From Seonamhaeicola algicola (GTDB lineage Bacteria; Bacteroidota; Bacteroidia; Flavobacteriales; Flavobacteriaceae), in NCBI RefSeq assembly GCF_007997385.1, contig NZ_VOSC01000030.1:186838-250837 (forward strand): a stretch of 64,000 bases of DNA, read 5' to 3'. Of the stretch, positions 1-8,276 are shown piece by piece. Both the position numbers and the translations under genes were made by a program. Under the pieces are notes generated by a model. The model saw nothing but the letters and a program-made list of their open reading frames with translations. It was not told the DNA's origin and did not search any database. Numbering within the stretch: the first letter of the stretch is position 1; the number at the start of each line of letters is the position of its first letter.

Positions 1-60
1 TCAAATGTGATTAATAGCATTTATAAGACACTCTATTTCTTAATTGGTCACATACTATAA
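1..60 (+). CDS. Possible 3' end of an upstream gene (partial)
   Basis: Frame 1 of the plus strand is open from the left edge to a TAA at 58-60 and would encode 19 residues ending in a hydrophobic run. It would be convergent with apbE, leaving a 9-base gap, which fits the compact spacing elsewhere in the window. So short an open frame can arise by chance. No family can be recognised. Confidence 0.25.
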   Translation, partial: SNVINSIYKTLYFLIGHIL

Positions 61-69
61 TATTTTATT

Positions 70-1044
70 TTACTCAGGAAAATTATTTAAAGCTAGCGTT
101 TCAAAGCTATTTTCTTCGTTTTCAAAAATCAAAAATACTTTCAGTTCTGGATGTTTTTTTAAAAATGCTTTAACCTTTTGTATGCCCATAGCTTTAAAAG
201 CTGTTGCATAAGCATCGGCAGTCATACAATTTTCAGCTATAACAGAAACACTTAATAAATTGGTTTTGCTAGAATAGCCTGTTTTGGTATCAATTATATG
301 AGAAAACCTGTTACCGTTTTCATCAATTTTAAACTTACGATAAGTGCCTGAAGTTGCCATAGCGCCTTCCTTTAAAACTATAGCCTTTAAAATAGATTGC
401 TTACCATCAAAATGAGGTTTTTCTACACCTACTTTCCAAGGTAATTGCTTTTCTATATTTATTCCTTTAACGCGTATTTCTCCACCAATTTCAACTAAGT
501 AGTTACCAACACCTTTGTATTCTAAAAATTCTGCAATAACATCTACACCATACCCTTTGGCAAGCGCATTAAATTCTAAATAAATGTTGGGGTTATTTTT
601 TGTAATAGTATTGCCGTTTAATTGGGTTTTATTAAAACCAACATACTGCATCAAACTATCTATTTTAACGCTATTAATGTTTTTTATGGCCTTTTCTGCG
701 CCAAAACTCCATGCATTTACAACATTACCTATTGTGGGGTCAAAAGCGCCTTCTGTTTCATTATAAATGTTTTTAGCAGCATTGTAAACCTTTATAAAGT
801 GATGATCAACTTCAACAGGTTCATTACGGTTAAATTTAGATATATATGAGTTGCTTTGGTAAGTTGATAATGATGTGTTTAATACCTTAAAAATACTATC
901 AAACTCTTTTTGATAATTCTCACTAGCGCTATAAATAAATGAATAGGTAGTACCAAAAACATGCCCAGTAACCTTAGTGTTTTTAGTTACTTTACTACAG
1001 CTAAAAAAAGCTATTATAAAACATAAAACAAGTGTTTTTTTCAT
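70..1044 (-). CDS. apbE: FAD:protein FMN transferase (ApbE lipoprotein)
   Basis: 324 aa. ApbE transfers FMN from FAD onto a Thr of target proteins; with NQR nearby, NqrB and NqrC are the obvious substrates. The N-terminus is a lipoprotein signal with Cys in 'AFFSCSK', so it should be membrane-anchored on the periplasmic side. Family motifs seen in order are 'FDPTIGNVVNAW', 'LEFNALAKGYGVD', 'YLVEIGGEIRV', 'GAMATSGTYR' and 'HIIDTKTGY', which match the FAD- and metal-binding core. It lies 3 bp downstream of the small gene at 1048-1425 and is probably co-transcribed with it, separately from nqrABCDEF. Confidence 0.93.
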   Translation of the reverse strand: MKKTLVLCFIIAFFSCSKVTKNTKVTGHVFGTTYSFIYSASENYQKEFDSIFKVLNTSLSTYQSNSYISKFNRNEPVEVDHHFIKVYNAAKNIYNETEGAFDPTIGNVVNAWSFGAEKAIKNINSVKIDSLMQYVGFNKTQLNGNTITKNNPNIYLEFNALAKGYGVDVIAEFLEYKGVGNYLVEIGGEIRVKGINIEKQLPWKVGVEKPHFDGKQSILKAIVLKEGAMATSGTYRKFKIDENGNRFSHIIDTKTGYSSKTNLLSVSVIAENCMTADAYATAFKAMGIQKVKAFLKKHPELKVFLIFENEENSFETLALNNFPE

Positions 1045-1047
1045 AAG

Positions 1048-1425
1048 TTAATTTAAATTGGTTTCTATAACTTGAATACCATTATACTCTATTAAATATT
1101 CCTGATTTAAATAAACGGGTAAGCTTTCACCATTTGGATTGCCTAAACCTACGCCTGCATACAACACTTTTGCATTCTTATCGCGTGCATGTTTCTTAAA
1201 AGTTTCCATCCAAATAACATCATAATTATTTGGGTTATCAGGTAATAAAACAGCTTTTACAATTACAAAATAGTATTGGCTATTTTTATCAATGCATACA
1301 AATTGCGGATGTTTTTTTAACTGACTATTTATAGCTACAAACTCAAACCCTCTATTTTCTAAATCTTTGCCAACATGGTTCATGGCTAAATTATGTAACT
1401 CTTGCGGTGAAAGTGGTTTACTCAT
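1048..1425 (-). CDS. Conserved small protein linked to apbE/nqr
   Basis: 125 aa, soluble, with no signal peptide or membrane segment. The sequence looks like a compact alpha/beta protein with a central 'YYFVIVKAVLLPDNPNNYDV' stretch. I recall homologues in this position in flavobacteria, sometimes labelled by proximity as NQR subunit F, but there is no ferredoxin, FAD or NADH motif here, so that name is not supported. It lies 3 bp upstream of apbE in the same direction, which suggests a linked transcript and perhaps a role in NQR flavinylation or assembly. The function is unknown. Confidence 0.8.
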   Translation of the reverse strand: MSKPLSPQELHNLAMNHVGKDLENRGFEFVAINSQLKKHPQFVCIDKNSQYYFVIVKAVLLPDNPNNYDVIWMETFKKHARDKNAKVLYAGVGLGNPNGESLPVYLNQEYLIEYNGIQVIETNLN

Positions 1426-1429
1426 ATTG

Positions 1430-1437
1430 CAAATTTA
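1430..1437 (-). promoter_or_regulatory. Candidate -7 box of the 1048-1425/apbE unit
   Basis: Reads TAAATTTG on the minus strand, matching the Bacteroidota TAnnTTTG -7 consensus. It ends only four bases before the ATG at 1425, so the transcript would be almost leaderless. No clear -33 TTG is visible. Confidence 0.4.
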
Positions 1438-1496
1438 CTGGTTTTATTACATTGCATAAAATTTGTTTAACTTTATAATGTTTAAAAAATTTGTTT

Positions 1497-1949
1497 ATGA
1501 AAACTACTCCCCGTTTTGATGCTGCCATTAGTAAATTATATAATGCTTTTTACAACAACACGTTAAACCCAGATTGTTGTAAGCAGTGTGCTGTTGGAAA
1601 TATTTTAGATAATACTGATAGTTGGAAACACTTAGCGGATAATCACGGTGCATTACAATTGAATTACATTGGAAATGTGCACCAAACGTTAGGAAGAAAA
1701 TTTAATGGGTATTCTCCTATTGAATTGTTAAAAATTGAACGTGTTTTTTTGAAAGCCTGTGGTTATCAATTACCATTACATTACAAGAATAGAAAACCTG
1801 AAAACCCTACTGATACTAATGTGCTTTTTAATGGATTAAGTGATGTTATTGAGCTACTATGTAAGCTAGATAATATTAGTAATGTTATGGATTATAAAGG
1901 GTTGTTTAAACATAAACTAAAGGAATCTGATTCAATTTGTATAAAATAA
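1497..1949 (+). CDS. Cys-rich conserved small protein next to nqr
   Basis: 150 aa from the ATG at 1497; a TTG two codons earlier (1491) is a less likely start. There is no signal peptide. A CCxxC cluster lies at residues 27-31 ('PDCCKQCAVGN'), followed by two His near 45-50, and three more Cys occur later. A metal or Fe-S ligand set is therefore possible. It sits between apbE and nqrF, transcribed towards nqrF and sharing a bidirectional terminator with it. I recall homologues being labelled NQR subunit F through neighbourhood; the sequence shows no such domain. The function is unknown. Confidence 0.82.
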   Translation: MKTTPRFDAAISKLYNAFYNNTLNPDCCKQCAVGNILDNTDSWKHLADNHGALQLNYIGNVHQTLGRKFNGYSPIELLKIERVFLKACGYQLPLHYKNRKPENPTDTNVLFNGLSDVIELLCKLDNISNVMDYKGLFKHKLKESDSICIK

Positions 1950-1980
1950 AAGAACCAACGCAATGCGTTGGTTCTTTTAT
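1948..1980. terminator. Bidirectional terminator between 1497-1949 and nqrF
   Basis: An inverted repeat with arms AAGAACCAACGCA and TGCGTTGGTTCTT around a minimal loop, flanked by A-rich sequence on one side and T-rich on the other. It can serve both convergent transcripts. Confidence 0.85.
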
Positions 1981-2023
1981 TTTATACAGTATGCTAAATA
2001 ATGTAGCAAAATAGTTTAAAATT

Positions 2024-3337
2024 TTATCCTCCGAAGTCATCAAATCGGATGTTTTCATCAGGAATACCAAAATCTTCACCCATTTTTTGAACAGCTTTAT
2101 TCATTAATGGAGGTCCACAGAAATATAACTCGATATCTTCAGGTGATTCATGATGATTTAAATAATTATCAATTACACAGTTGTGAATGAATCCAACAAA
2201 ACCGTCTCCCTCTTCATCATGAATATCTTTTTTAACTTTCCAGTTATCTTCTGGTAAAGGCTCTGATAATGCTAAGAAGAATTTAAAGTTAGGGAACTTA
2301 CGCTCTAACTCATAAAAATGCTCTAAATAGAATAGTTCACGTTTTGAACGACCACCGTACCAATATGTAACTGTTCTGCCTGTTTCTAAAGTTTTAAATA
2401 AGTGGTATAAATGCGAACGCATTGGTGCCATACCTGCACCACCACCAACGTACAACATTTCAGCATCACTTTCATTAATAAAGAACTCTCCGTAAGGGCC
2501 AGAAATTGTTACTTTATCACCTTGTTTTCTAGAAAAAATGTATGATGAAGCAACACCTGGGTTTACATCCATCCAACCGTTTTTGTTTCTATCCCATGGT
2601 GGTGTAGCAATACGAACGTTAAGCATAATATCACGCCCTTCAGCTGGGTAAGAAGCCATTGAGTAAGCTCGTTCTACAATATCATCGTTCTTCATCACTA
2701 ATGGCCATAAGCCAAACTTATCCCATTCAGCTTGAAATTTATCGGGTGTTTCATGCTCTTCTGGGTGTGCTGTAATATCAATATCAGAATATTTAATTTC
2801 GCATTTAGGAATTTCAATTTGAATATATCCACCTGCTTTATAGTTCATATCTTCTGGAATACGAACCACAAATTCTTTGATAAAAGATGCTACGTTATAG
2901 TTACGTACTACTTCAGCTTCCCACTTTTTAATACCAAAAACTTCTTCAGGAATGGTAATATTCATGTCTTGTTTAACTTTTACTTGACAAGCTAAACGGG
3001 CGCCATGTTGTAACTCTTTACGTGTAAAATGTGGTGTTTCCGTTGGTAGTGCTTCACCACCACCTTCTAATACGTGACACTCACATTGTATACATGTACC
3101 ACCACCACCACAAGCTGATGGTAAAAATATTTTTTGATTCCCTAGAGTAGATAATAAACTACCACCTGATGGTACTTCAATTTCTTTTTCACCGTTTATT
3201 TTAATTTTTACAGGACCAGACGGTGCTAATTTTTGCTTTACAAATAATAGTAATCCAACTAAAGCAAGTGTTAAAACTAAAAATGCTGCTACAGTTGCTA
3301 TAACTGTTCCTGTTGTACTAGCTGCTAAAAATACCAT
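2024..3337 (-). CDS. nqrF: Na+-translocating NADH:quinone reductase subunit F
   Basis: 437 aa. This is the NADH-oxidising entry subunit, passing electrons to FAD and then to a 2Fe-2S centre. An N-terminal membrane helix (residues 11-33) is followed by a ferredoxin domain with Cys76, Cys82, Cys85 and Cys117. The ferredoxin-reductase-like FAD/NAD domain carries 'RAYSMASYP' and the NAD loop 'VGGGAGMAPMRS'. The protein ends with the usual aromatic-Gly tail 'FDDFGG'. Last gene of nqrABCDEF, 1 bp after nqrE. Confidence 0.98.
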   Translation of the reverse strand: MVFLAASTTGTVIATVAAFLVLTLALVGLLLFVKQKLAPSGPVKIKINGEKEIEVPSGGSLLSTLGNQKIFLPSACGGGGTCIQCECHVLEGGGEALPTETPHFTRKELQHGARLACQVKVKQDMNITIPEEVFGIKKWEAEVVRNYNVASFIKEFVVRIPEDMNYKAGGYIQIEIPKCEIKYSDIDITAHPEEHETPDKFQAEWDKFGLWPLVMKNDDIVERAYSMASYPAEGRDIMLNVRIATPPWDRNKNGWMDVNPGVASSYIFSRKQGDKVTISGPYGEFFINESDAEMLYVGGGAGMAPMRSHLYHLFKTLETGRTVTYWYGGRSKRELFYLEHFYELERKFPNFKFFLALSEPLPEDNWKVKKDIHDEEGDGFVGFIHNCVIDNYLNHHESPEDIELYFCGPPLMNKAVQKMGEDFGIPDENIRFDDFGG

Positions 3338-3338
3338 G

Positions 3339-4049
3339 TTATTCTACTATTTTTATTGTGTTATCAGCTATTTCCTTACTTGCTTTTTCTTCTTCTACCT
3401 TAGCTGTTTTTTCTTCTTTTTTCTCTTCATCGCCACCTGTTAACATACCACCAAAGCTCATAAAACCAATGGCCATTAAACCTGTAATGATGAACGTAAT
3501 ACCTAAGCCTCTTAAAGGTGCTGGCACGTTTGAATAACGAATTTTTTCACGTATGGCTGCAATAGCTAAAATTGCTAAAAACCATCCAATACCTGAAGAA
3601 ATACCGTAGTTAAATGCTAAACCAATACTTTGAATTTCGCGAGATTGCATAAATAATGAACCTCCTAAAATAGCACAGTTTACGGCAATAAGCGGTAAAA
3701 ATATACCTAATGAATTGTATAATGCAGGTGCAAATTTTTCAACAATAATTTCTACTAATTGTACCATGGTTGCTATGGTAGCAATAAACATTATGAATGA
3801 AAGGAAACTTAAATCGTAATCTGCATACTCTTCACCTAACCATTGTAATGCTCCTGGTTGTAATATATATTGATCTAACAACCAGTTAACAGGTACTGTT
3901 ACTGCTAGTACAAAAACTACAGCTGCTCCTAAACCTACGGCTGTACTTACTTTTTTAGATACTGCAAGGTAAGAACACATTCCTAGGAATGTTGCAAACA
4001 CCATGTTATCTATAAAAATTGATTTAAAAAATAATTCTAAATGTTCCAT
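3339..4049 (-). CDS. nqrE: Na+-translocating NADH:quinone reductase subunit E
   Basis: 236 aa polytopic membrane subunit. Six hydrophobic segments are visible. Cys25 ('LGMCSYLAV') and the Cys in 'AVNCAILGG' are the residues that, in characterised NQR, hold an iron centre in the membrane together with NqrD. After the last helix there is an extra charged tail of about 30 residues, rich in Glu and Lys, that makes it longer than the roughly 200-residue proteobacterial NqrE. 75 bp separate it from nqrD and 1 bp from nqrF. Confidence 0.97.
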   Translation of the reverse strand: MEHLELFFKSIFIDNMVFATFLGMCSYLAVSKKVSTAVGLGAAVVFVLAVTVPVNWLLDQYILQPGALQWLGEEYADYDLSFLSFIMFIATIATMVQLVEIIVEKFAPALYNSLGIFLPLIAVNCAILGGSLFMQSREIQSIGLAFNYGISSGIGWFLAILAIAAIREKIRYSNVPAPLRGLGITFIITGLMAIGFMSFGGMLTGGDEEKKEEKTAKVEEEKASKEIADNTIKIVE

Positions 4050-4124
4050 ATTTTTAAGTCTTCAGTATACAATCTTCAAGTATTTGGTAACAGTTACTTA
4101 CTACTATTGATTGCTTACTAATTT

Positions 4125-4769
4125 TTAATCTTCTATTAAGTCTTTATTTCTACTACGTTGCACCCAAATAATAATACCAACAACAATTAATGCCATTGGA
4201 GATAAAAGCATGAAACCGTTGTTTTCATAGCCTATAGCGTACAACCCTGTTTTTTCAATAGGATCGCCTAAAACTTTAAATCCTAATAGTGTACCAGAAC
4301 CTAATAATTCTCTAAAGAAACCAACTATAATTAGTATTACACCGTAACCTAAAGCGTTACCTATACCATCTAAAAATGATTTCCAAGGGCCATTACCTAA
4401 AGCAAAAGCTTCAAAACGCCCCATAATGATACAGTTTGTAATAATTAAACCAACAAAAACCGATAGTGTTTTACTTAATTCATAAGCAAATGCTTTTAGC
4501 ACTTGGTCTACAATAATTACTAAAGCAGCAACTACAGTAAGTTGAACGATAATCCTGATTTTTGATGGAATTATATTTCGCATTAAAGAAATAACAACGT
4601 TACCAACACCTAATACAAATAATACTGATACCGCCATTACAATAGATGCTTTAAGCTCTGCAGTAATTGCTAATGCAGAACAAATACCTAATACTTGAAT
4701 AGTAATTGGGTTATTATCTGCTAACGGATCTGTTATTAACTTGGCATCTTTTTTTGATAAAAGTCCCAT
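4125..4769 (-). CDS. nqrD: Na+-translocating NADH:quinone reductase subunit D
   Basis: 214 aa, six membrane segments, homologous to NqrE with inverted topology. Cys30 ('VLGICSALA') and the Cys of 'IITNCIIMGRFEAFA' correspond to the iron ligands of the NqrD/E pair. It starts 5 bp after the nqrC stop. The following gap to nqrE (4050-4124) is the longest within the operon; I see no promoter or hairpin in it. Confidence 0.97.
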   Translation of the reverse strand: MGLLSKKDAKLITDPLADNNPITIQVLGICSALAITAELKASIVMAVSVLFVLGVGNVVISLMRNIIPSKIRIIVQLTVVAALVIIVDQVLKAFAYELSKTLSVFVGLIITNCIIMGRFEAFALGNGPWKSFLDGIGNALGYGVILIIVGFFRELLGSGTLLGFKVLGDPIEKTGLYAIGYENNGFMLLSPMALIVVGIIIWVQRSRNKDLIED

Positions 4770-4774
4770 ATGTT

Positions 4775-5527
4775 TTAATTATTTTTAAGATTATCGAAAT
4801 AAGGTTTGTACAATTTAAGATCGCTCTTAATCATTGCTGTTACACCATTACCTGTAATAGTTGCTCCTGCAATGGCATCAACCTCGTTATCGGTTTTATT
4901 TTCATTTTTTGGGTCGGCGTTACCTTTGGCAACATCAATACCTTTAAAGTACCCACTTTCATCTAATAAATGCTCACCAATAAAATCGTCCATAAAAAAA
5001 CGTTCTTTAATGTTAGCACCTAAACCTGGTGTTTCACCTTTGTGATCAAAATAAGCACCCTGTACTACCATGTCTTTATCTAAAGATACATAACCCCAAA
5101 TGGCGTCCCATAAACCTTTACCATAAATTGGCACCACATAATATGTTTTACCATCTTTTTCACCAACAAATAAAGGCAACTTACGCTCGCTTGGGTTGTC
5201 ATTACCTATTGCTTTTTGTTTTTTAATATCTATTAGGTAAGCTTCATTATTTTCAGAAACATCACCTCCTTTAATTACCAATTGTTTAGTGATGTATTTT
5301 TTGAATAATTCTGGAGCTTCAGTTTTATCAACAAAAACGGCTGAACTTTCATCGTTTTCATTAACACCCATAGCATATAGAATGTTTTGTTGTTTTTCTA
5401 AACGTACGTTTTCTGCAATATTAGGCTTTAAAGACGCTGCTGTAAAAGCTAATAAAGCGCCTACTACTACCACCATTCCTATGGCAAATAATATAGTGTA
5501 TACGTTACTATCTGTTTTATTACTCAT
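4775..5527 (-). CDS. nqrC: Na+-translocating NADH:quinone reductase subunit C
   Basis: 250 aa. One N-terminal membrane helix (about residues 11-31) is followed by a periplasmic FMN-binding domain. The flavinylation site is visible as 'DAIAGATITGNG', in which the second Thr of GATxT is the expected FMN-carrying residue, the target of ApbE. 'GLWDAIWGYVSLD' and 'GETPGLGANI' are also typical of the family. It starts 3 bp downstream of nqrB. Confidence 0.97.
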   Translation of the reverse strand: MSNKTDSNVYTILFAIGMVVVVGALLAFTAASLKPNIAENVRLEKQQNILYAMGVNENDESSAVFVDKTEAPELFKKYITKQLVIKGGDVSENNEAYLIDIKKQKAIGNDNPSERKLPLFVGEKDGKTYYVVPIYGKGLWDAIWGYVSLDKDMVVQGAYFDHKGETPGLGANIKERFFMDDFIGEHLLDESGYFKGIDVAKGNADPKNENKTDNEVDAIAGATITGNGVTAMIKSDLKLYKPYFDNLKNN

Positions 5528-5530
5528 CTT

Positions 5531-6757
5531 TTAAGCTGTTTTTACTTTTAAACGTTTCATTCTTTTCTTAACGTTTGCTTGTACCACATAATGATCTATG
5601 GTTGGTGCAAATACGTTCATTAATAATATAGCTAACATAACACCTTCTGGATACGCTGGGTTGAATACACGAATTAAAATAGAAATAAAACCTACTAAAA
5701 AACCGTAAATCCATTTTCCTTTATTTGTTTGCGATGCAGTTACAGGATCGGTAGCCATAAACACAGTACCAAAAGCAAAACCACCAATTAGTAAATGATG
5801 CCAAAATTCTGTACTCATTAAACCGTAAAACTTACTACTTTCTGTAATCCAACCAGAACTTACAACACCATTAAATATTAAGCCCATTGCTAATGCACCA
5901 ACCACTGAAGATAACATAATTCTCCAGCTTCCTATTTTTGTGAATATTAAGAATAGTGCACCTATAAGGATTAGTAATGCTGATGTTTCGCCAACAGAAC
6001 CAGGAATAAACCCAAAAAACATATCGGCAACTGAATAGCCCGCACTGTTACCTTGAGCTAAACTACCTAAAATAGTTTCACCAGAAATGGCATCTAAATT
6101 AGCGCCTCCCGCTATTTCTTCAGCACGCTCTACCGCACCGTGTACCCATACTTTATCTCCAGACATCCATGTTGGGTATGCAAAGAATAAAAATGCACGA
6201 ATGGTTAAAGCAGGATTTAGTATATTCATTCCTGTCCCTCCAAATACTTCTTTACCAATAACAACACCAAAAGCTACAGCTACGGCAAGCATCCATAGTG
6301 GAATATCTACAGGAACTATTAAAGGCACTAGCATACCTGTTACTAAGTAACCTTCTTCAATTTCATGACCTTTAATAATACAGAAAACAAACTCAATTGC
6401 TAAACCAACAACATAAGATACAACTACTAATGGTAGTACCTTAATTGCACCAATTAAAAAGTTATCTAAAGTCCAGAATTCTGCACTAAAAAAACCTGAT
6501 GATACAGCTTCAATTTCACCTATTGCTAAATAATGTTGATAACCAGCATTAAACATACCAAAAATTAAACATGGTATTAAAGCCATGATAACTGTATTCA
6601 TGGTACGCTTTAAATCATCAACTACTTTAATGTGAGTACCGTTGTGTGTTACCTCATCAGGTGTATATAAGAACGTATGAAAACCATTGAACAAAGGAGC
6701 CATTTTGGTACCTTCATACTTCTTTTTTAAATTATGTAAATTTTGTTTTAAACCCAT
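5531..6757 (-). CDS. nqrB: Na+-translocating NADH:quinone reductase subunit B
   Basis: 408 aa polytopic membrane subunit with about ten hydrophobic segments. It carries covalent FMN and, in studied enzymes, riboflavin and the quinone site. The flavinylation motif appears as 'DAISGETILGSLAQG', with the Thr after SGE as acceptor. 'GGTGMNILNPALTIRAF' is the conserved loop. Its ATG overlaps the nqrA stop by one base (TAATG), indicating translational coupling. Confidence 0.97.
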   Translation of the reverse strand: MGLKQNLHNLKKKYEGTKMAPLFNGFHTFLYTPDEVTHNGTHIKVVDDLKRTMNTVIMALIPCLIFGMFNAGYQHYLAIGEIEAVSSGFFSAEFWTLDNFLIGAIKVLPLVVVSYVVGLAIEFVFCIIKGHEIEEGYLVTGMLVPLIVPVDIPLWMLAVAVAFGVVIGKEVFGGTGMNILNPALTIRAFLFFAYPTWMSGDKVWVHGAVERAEEIAGGANLDAISGETILGSLAQGNSAGYSVADMFFGFIPGSVGETSALLILIGALFLIFTKIGSWRIMLSSVVGALAMGLIFNGVVSSGWITESSKFYGLMSTEFWHHLLIGGFAFGTVFMATDPVTASQTNKGKWIYGFLVGFISILIRVFNPAYPEGVMLAILLMNVFAPTIDHYVVQANVKKRMKRLKVKTA

Positions 6758-8112
6758 TATCCAATCTCTTTAAGCATTAAGTCTAAACCTTCTCTAATTA
6801 TTTTTTGGTGTGGTTGTTTAGACACACAAATAAATTCTGTTAAGGCAAAATCTTCAGGAGCTACTTCATACATACCTAAAGCTTCCATTTCATCTAAATC
6901 TTTATACATACAAGCTTTTAAAATTTGTAACGGATAAATATCTAAAGGAAATACTTCTTCGTAGCCTCCGGTAACCACAAAAGCTCTGTGTTCACCATTA
7001 GTATTCGTATCTAAATCGTATTCTTTTTTAGGATTTAACCAAGAAAAGGTTAAAGCTCTAGAAGTTGATACTTTATTAAAAACTGGCTTATTCCAACCAA
7101 ACAGTTCATAATCATCACCTTCAGGAATAATAGATATAACATTGCTGTAGTAATCTAACTCACCATCTGGTTTTACTTCTTTTCCTGAAAGCACATTACC
7201 AGAAATGATACGAACGTTAGCATCTTTAGCTATACCTTTATCATAAACCATTGTAGATATTTCACTTCCTATTTTAGTTTTGAAATATCTAGGAGCCTCA
7301 ACTGATGAGCCTGCCATGGCTACAATACGTTCTGCATTGAATTTACCTGTTAATAATAATTCTCCAATAATAACAAGGTCTTGTGCACTTACCGTCCACA
7401 CTGTTTCACCTTTATTAATAGGATCTATGTTGTTAATTTGTGTACCAACGTTACCTGAAGGATGCGGACCAGACACTTTGTGAATAGTTGCGCCAGAAAC
7501 AGATGCTAGTGGAGAATTAGAGTTTTTACCAACTGAAATATGCACTTTACCTTCTGTAAGCTTTCCTAGTGCTGTAACAGCTGCTTGTAACTCGGCTTCT
7601 TTTCCTTGCAATGTAAAATCTAAATCTGCAGCTAAAGGTGCACTAGCATAAGCAGAAATAAAAATAGCTTTTGGTGTTTTGTCTGGTTTTGCAATAACGT
7701 CATATGGGCGTTGTTTTACAAATGGCCAGCAACCTGCAGCTAATAAATGTGTTTTCACATCATCTGCTTTTGCAGCATCAACATCAAATTTACCATAATC
7801 GTGGTAGGCTTGTGTTTTGTCTGCTTGAATTTTAATTGCTAAAATTTTTCTCTTTTCACCACGTACAATCTCAACTATTTCACCAGAAACAGGAGAAGCA
7901 AATTTTACATTTTCGTTAGATTTATCATAAAAAACAGCCTCACCTGCCTTTACTTTAGATCCAACTTTTAATATCAATTTTGGTATAACGCCGTGGAAGT
8001 CTTCAGGTCTAATAGTGCTAAAATTGCTTACAATTGCCGTATCTAGAGTTTTTACGGCAGCACCTTTTAGATTTATGTCTAGACCTTTTTTAATACGAAT
8101 GTCGTTTGACAT
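6757..8112 (-). CDS. nqrA: Na+-translocating NADH:quinone reductase subunit A
   Basis: 451 aa, soluble cytoplasmic subunit. The N-terminal barrel-sandwich region contains 'VKAGEAVFYDKSNENVKFASPVSGEIVEIVRGEKR'-type biotinyl/lipoyl-like strands (about residues 50-90), followed by the SLBB-like region. First gene of the operon: a -7 box lies 38 bp upstream and no other gene precedes it on this strand. The full length agrees with the family. Confidence 0.97.
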   Translation of the reverse strand: MSNDIRIKKGLDINLKGAAVKTLDTAIVSNFSTIRPEDFHGVIPKLILKVGSKVKAGEAVFYDKSNENVKFASPVSGEIVEIVRGEKRKILAIKIQADKTQAYHDYGKFDVDAAKADDVKTHLLAAGCWPFVKQRPYDVIAKPDKTPKAIFISAYASAPLAADLDFTLQGKEAELQAAVTALGKLTEGKVHISVGKNSNSPLASVSGATIHKVSGPHPSGNVGTQINNIDPINKGETVWTVSAQDLVIIGELLLTGKFNAERIVAMAGSSVEAPRYFKTKIGSEISTMVYDKGIAKDANVRIISGNVLSGKEVKPDGELDYYSNVISIIPEGDDYELFGWNKPVFNKVSTSRALTFSWLNPKKEYDLDTNTNGEHRAFVVTGGYEEVFPLDIYPLQILKACMYKDLDEMEALGMYEVAPEDFALTEFICVSKQPHQKIIREGLDLMLKEIG

Positions 8113-8149
8113 ATTTTTTTTATTGAAATTAGTTGTCTAAAAATCGAGG

Positions 8150-8157
8150 CAAAAGTA
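8150..8157 (-). promoter_or_regulatory. Candidate -7 box for the nqrABCDEF operon
   Basis: Reads TACTTTTG on the minus strand (TAnnTTTG), 38 bp before the nqrA ATG, in the divergent gap between nqrA and the Plug gene. Confidence 0.55.
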
Positions 8158-8242
8158 CAAATTAATAACACATTTTTTTATTTAATTTAGTTAACGTTAT
8201 ATTATTTATATTCATTCTAAACAACAAAAATAACTTAGGCAT

Positions 8243-8250
8243 TAATTTTG
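8243..8250 (+). promoter_or_regulatory. Candidate -7 box for the Plug gene
   Basis: TAATTTTG (TAnnTTTG), 26 bp upstream of the ATG at 8277, divergent from the nqr promoter. Confidence 0.5.
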
Positions 8251-8276
8251 TTTATATTTACCCAAAACAACTTTAT

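Noticed and set aside
1048-1949. Naming the two small genes as NQR subunit F
   Set aside because: The real nqrF at 2024-3337 is complete, and neither small protein has ferredoxin, FAD or NADH motifs.
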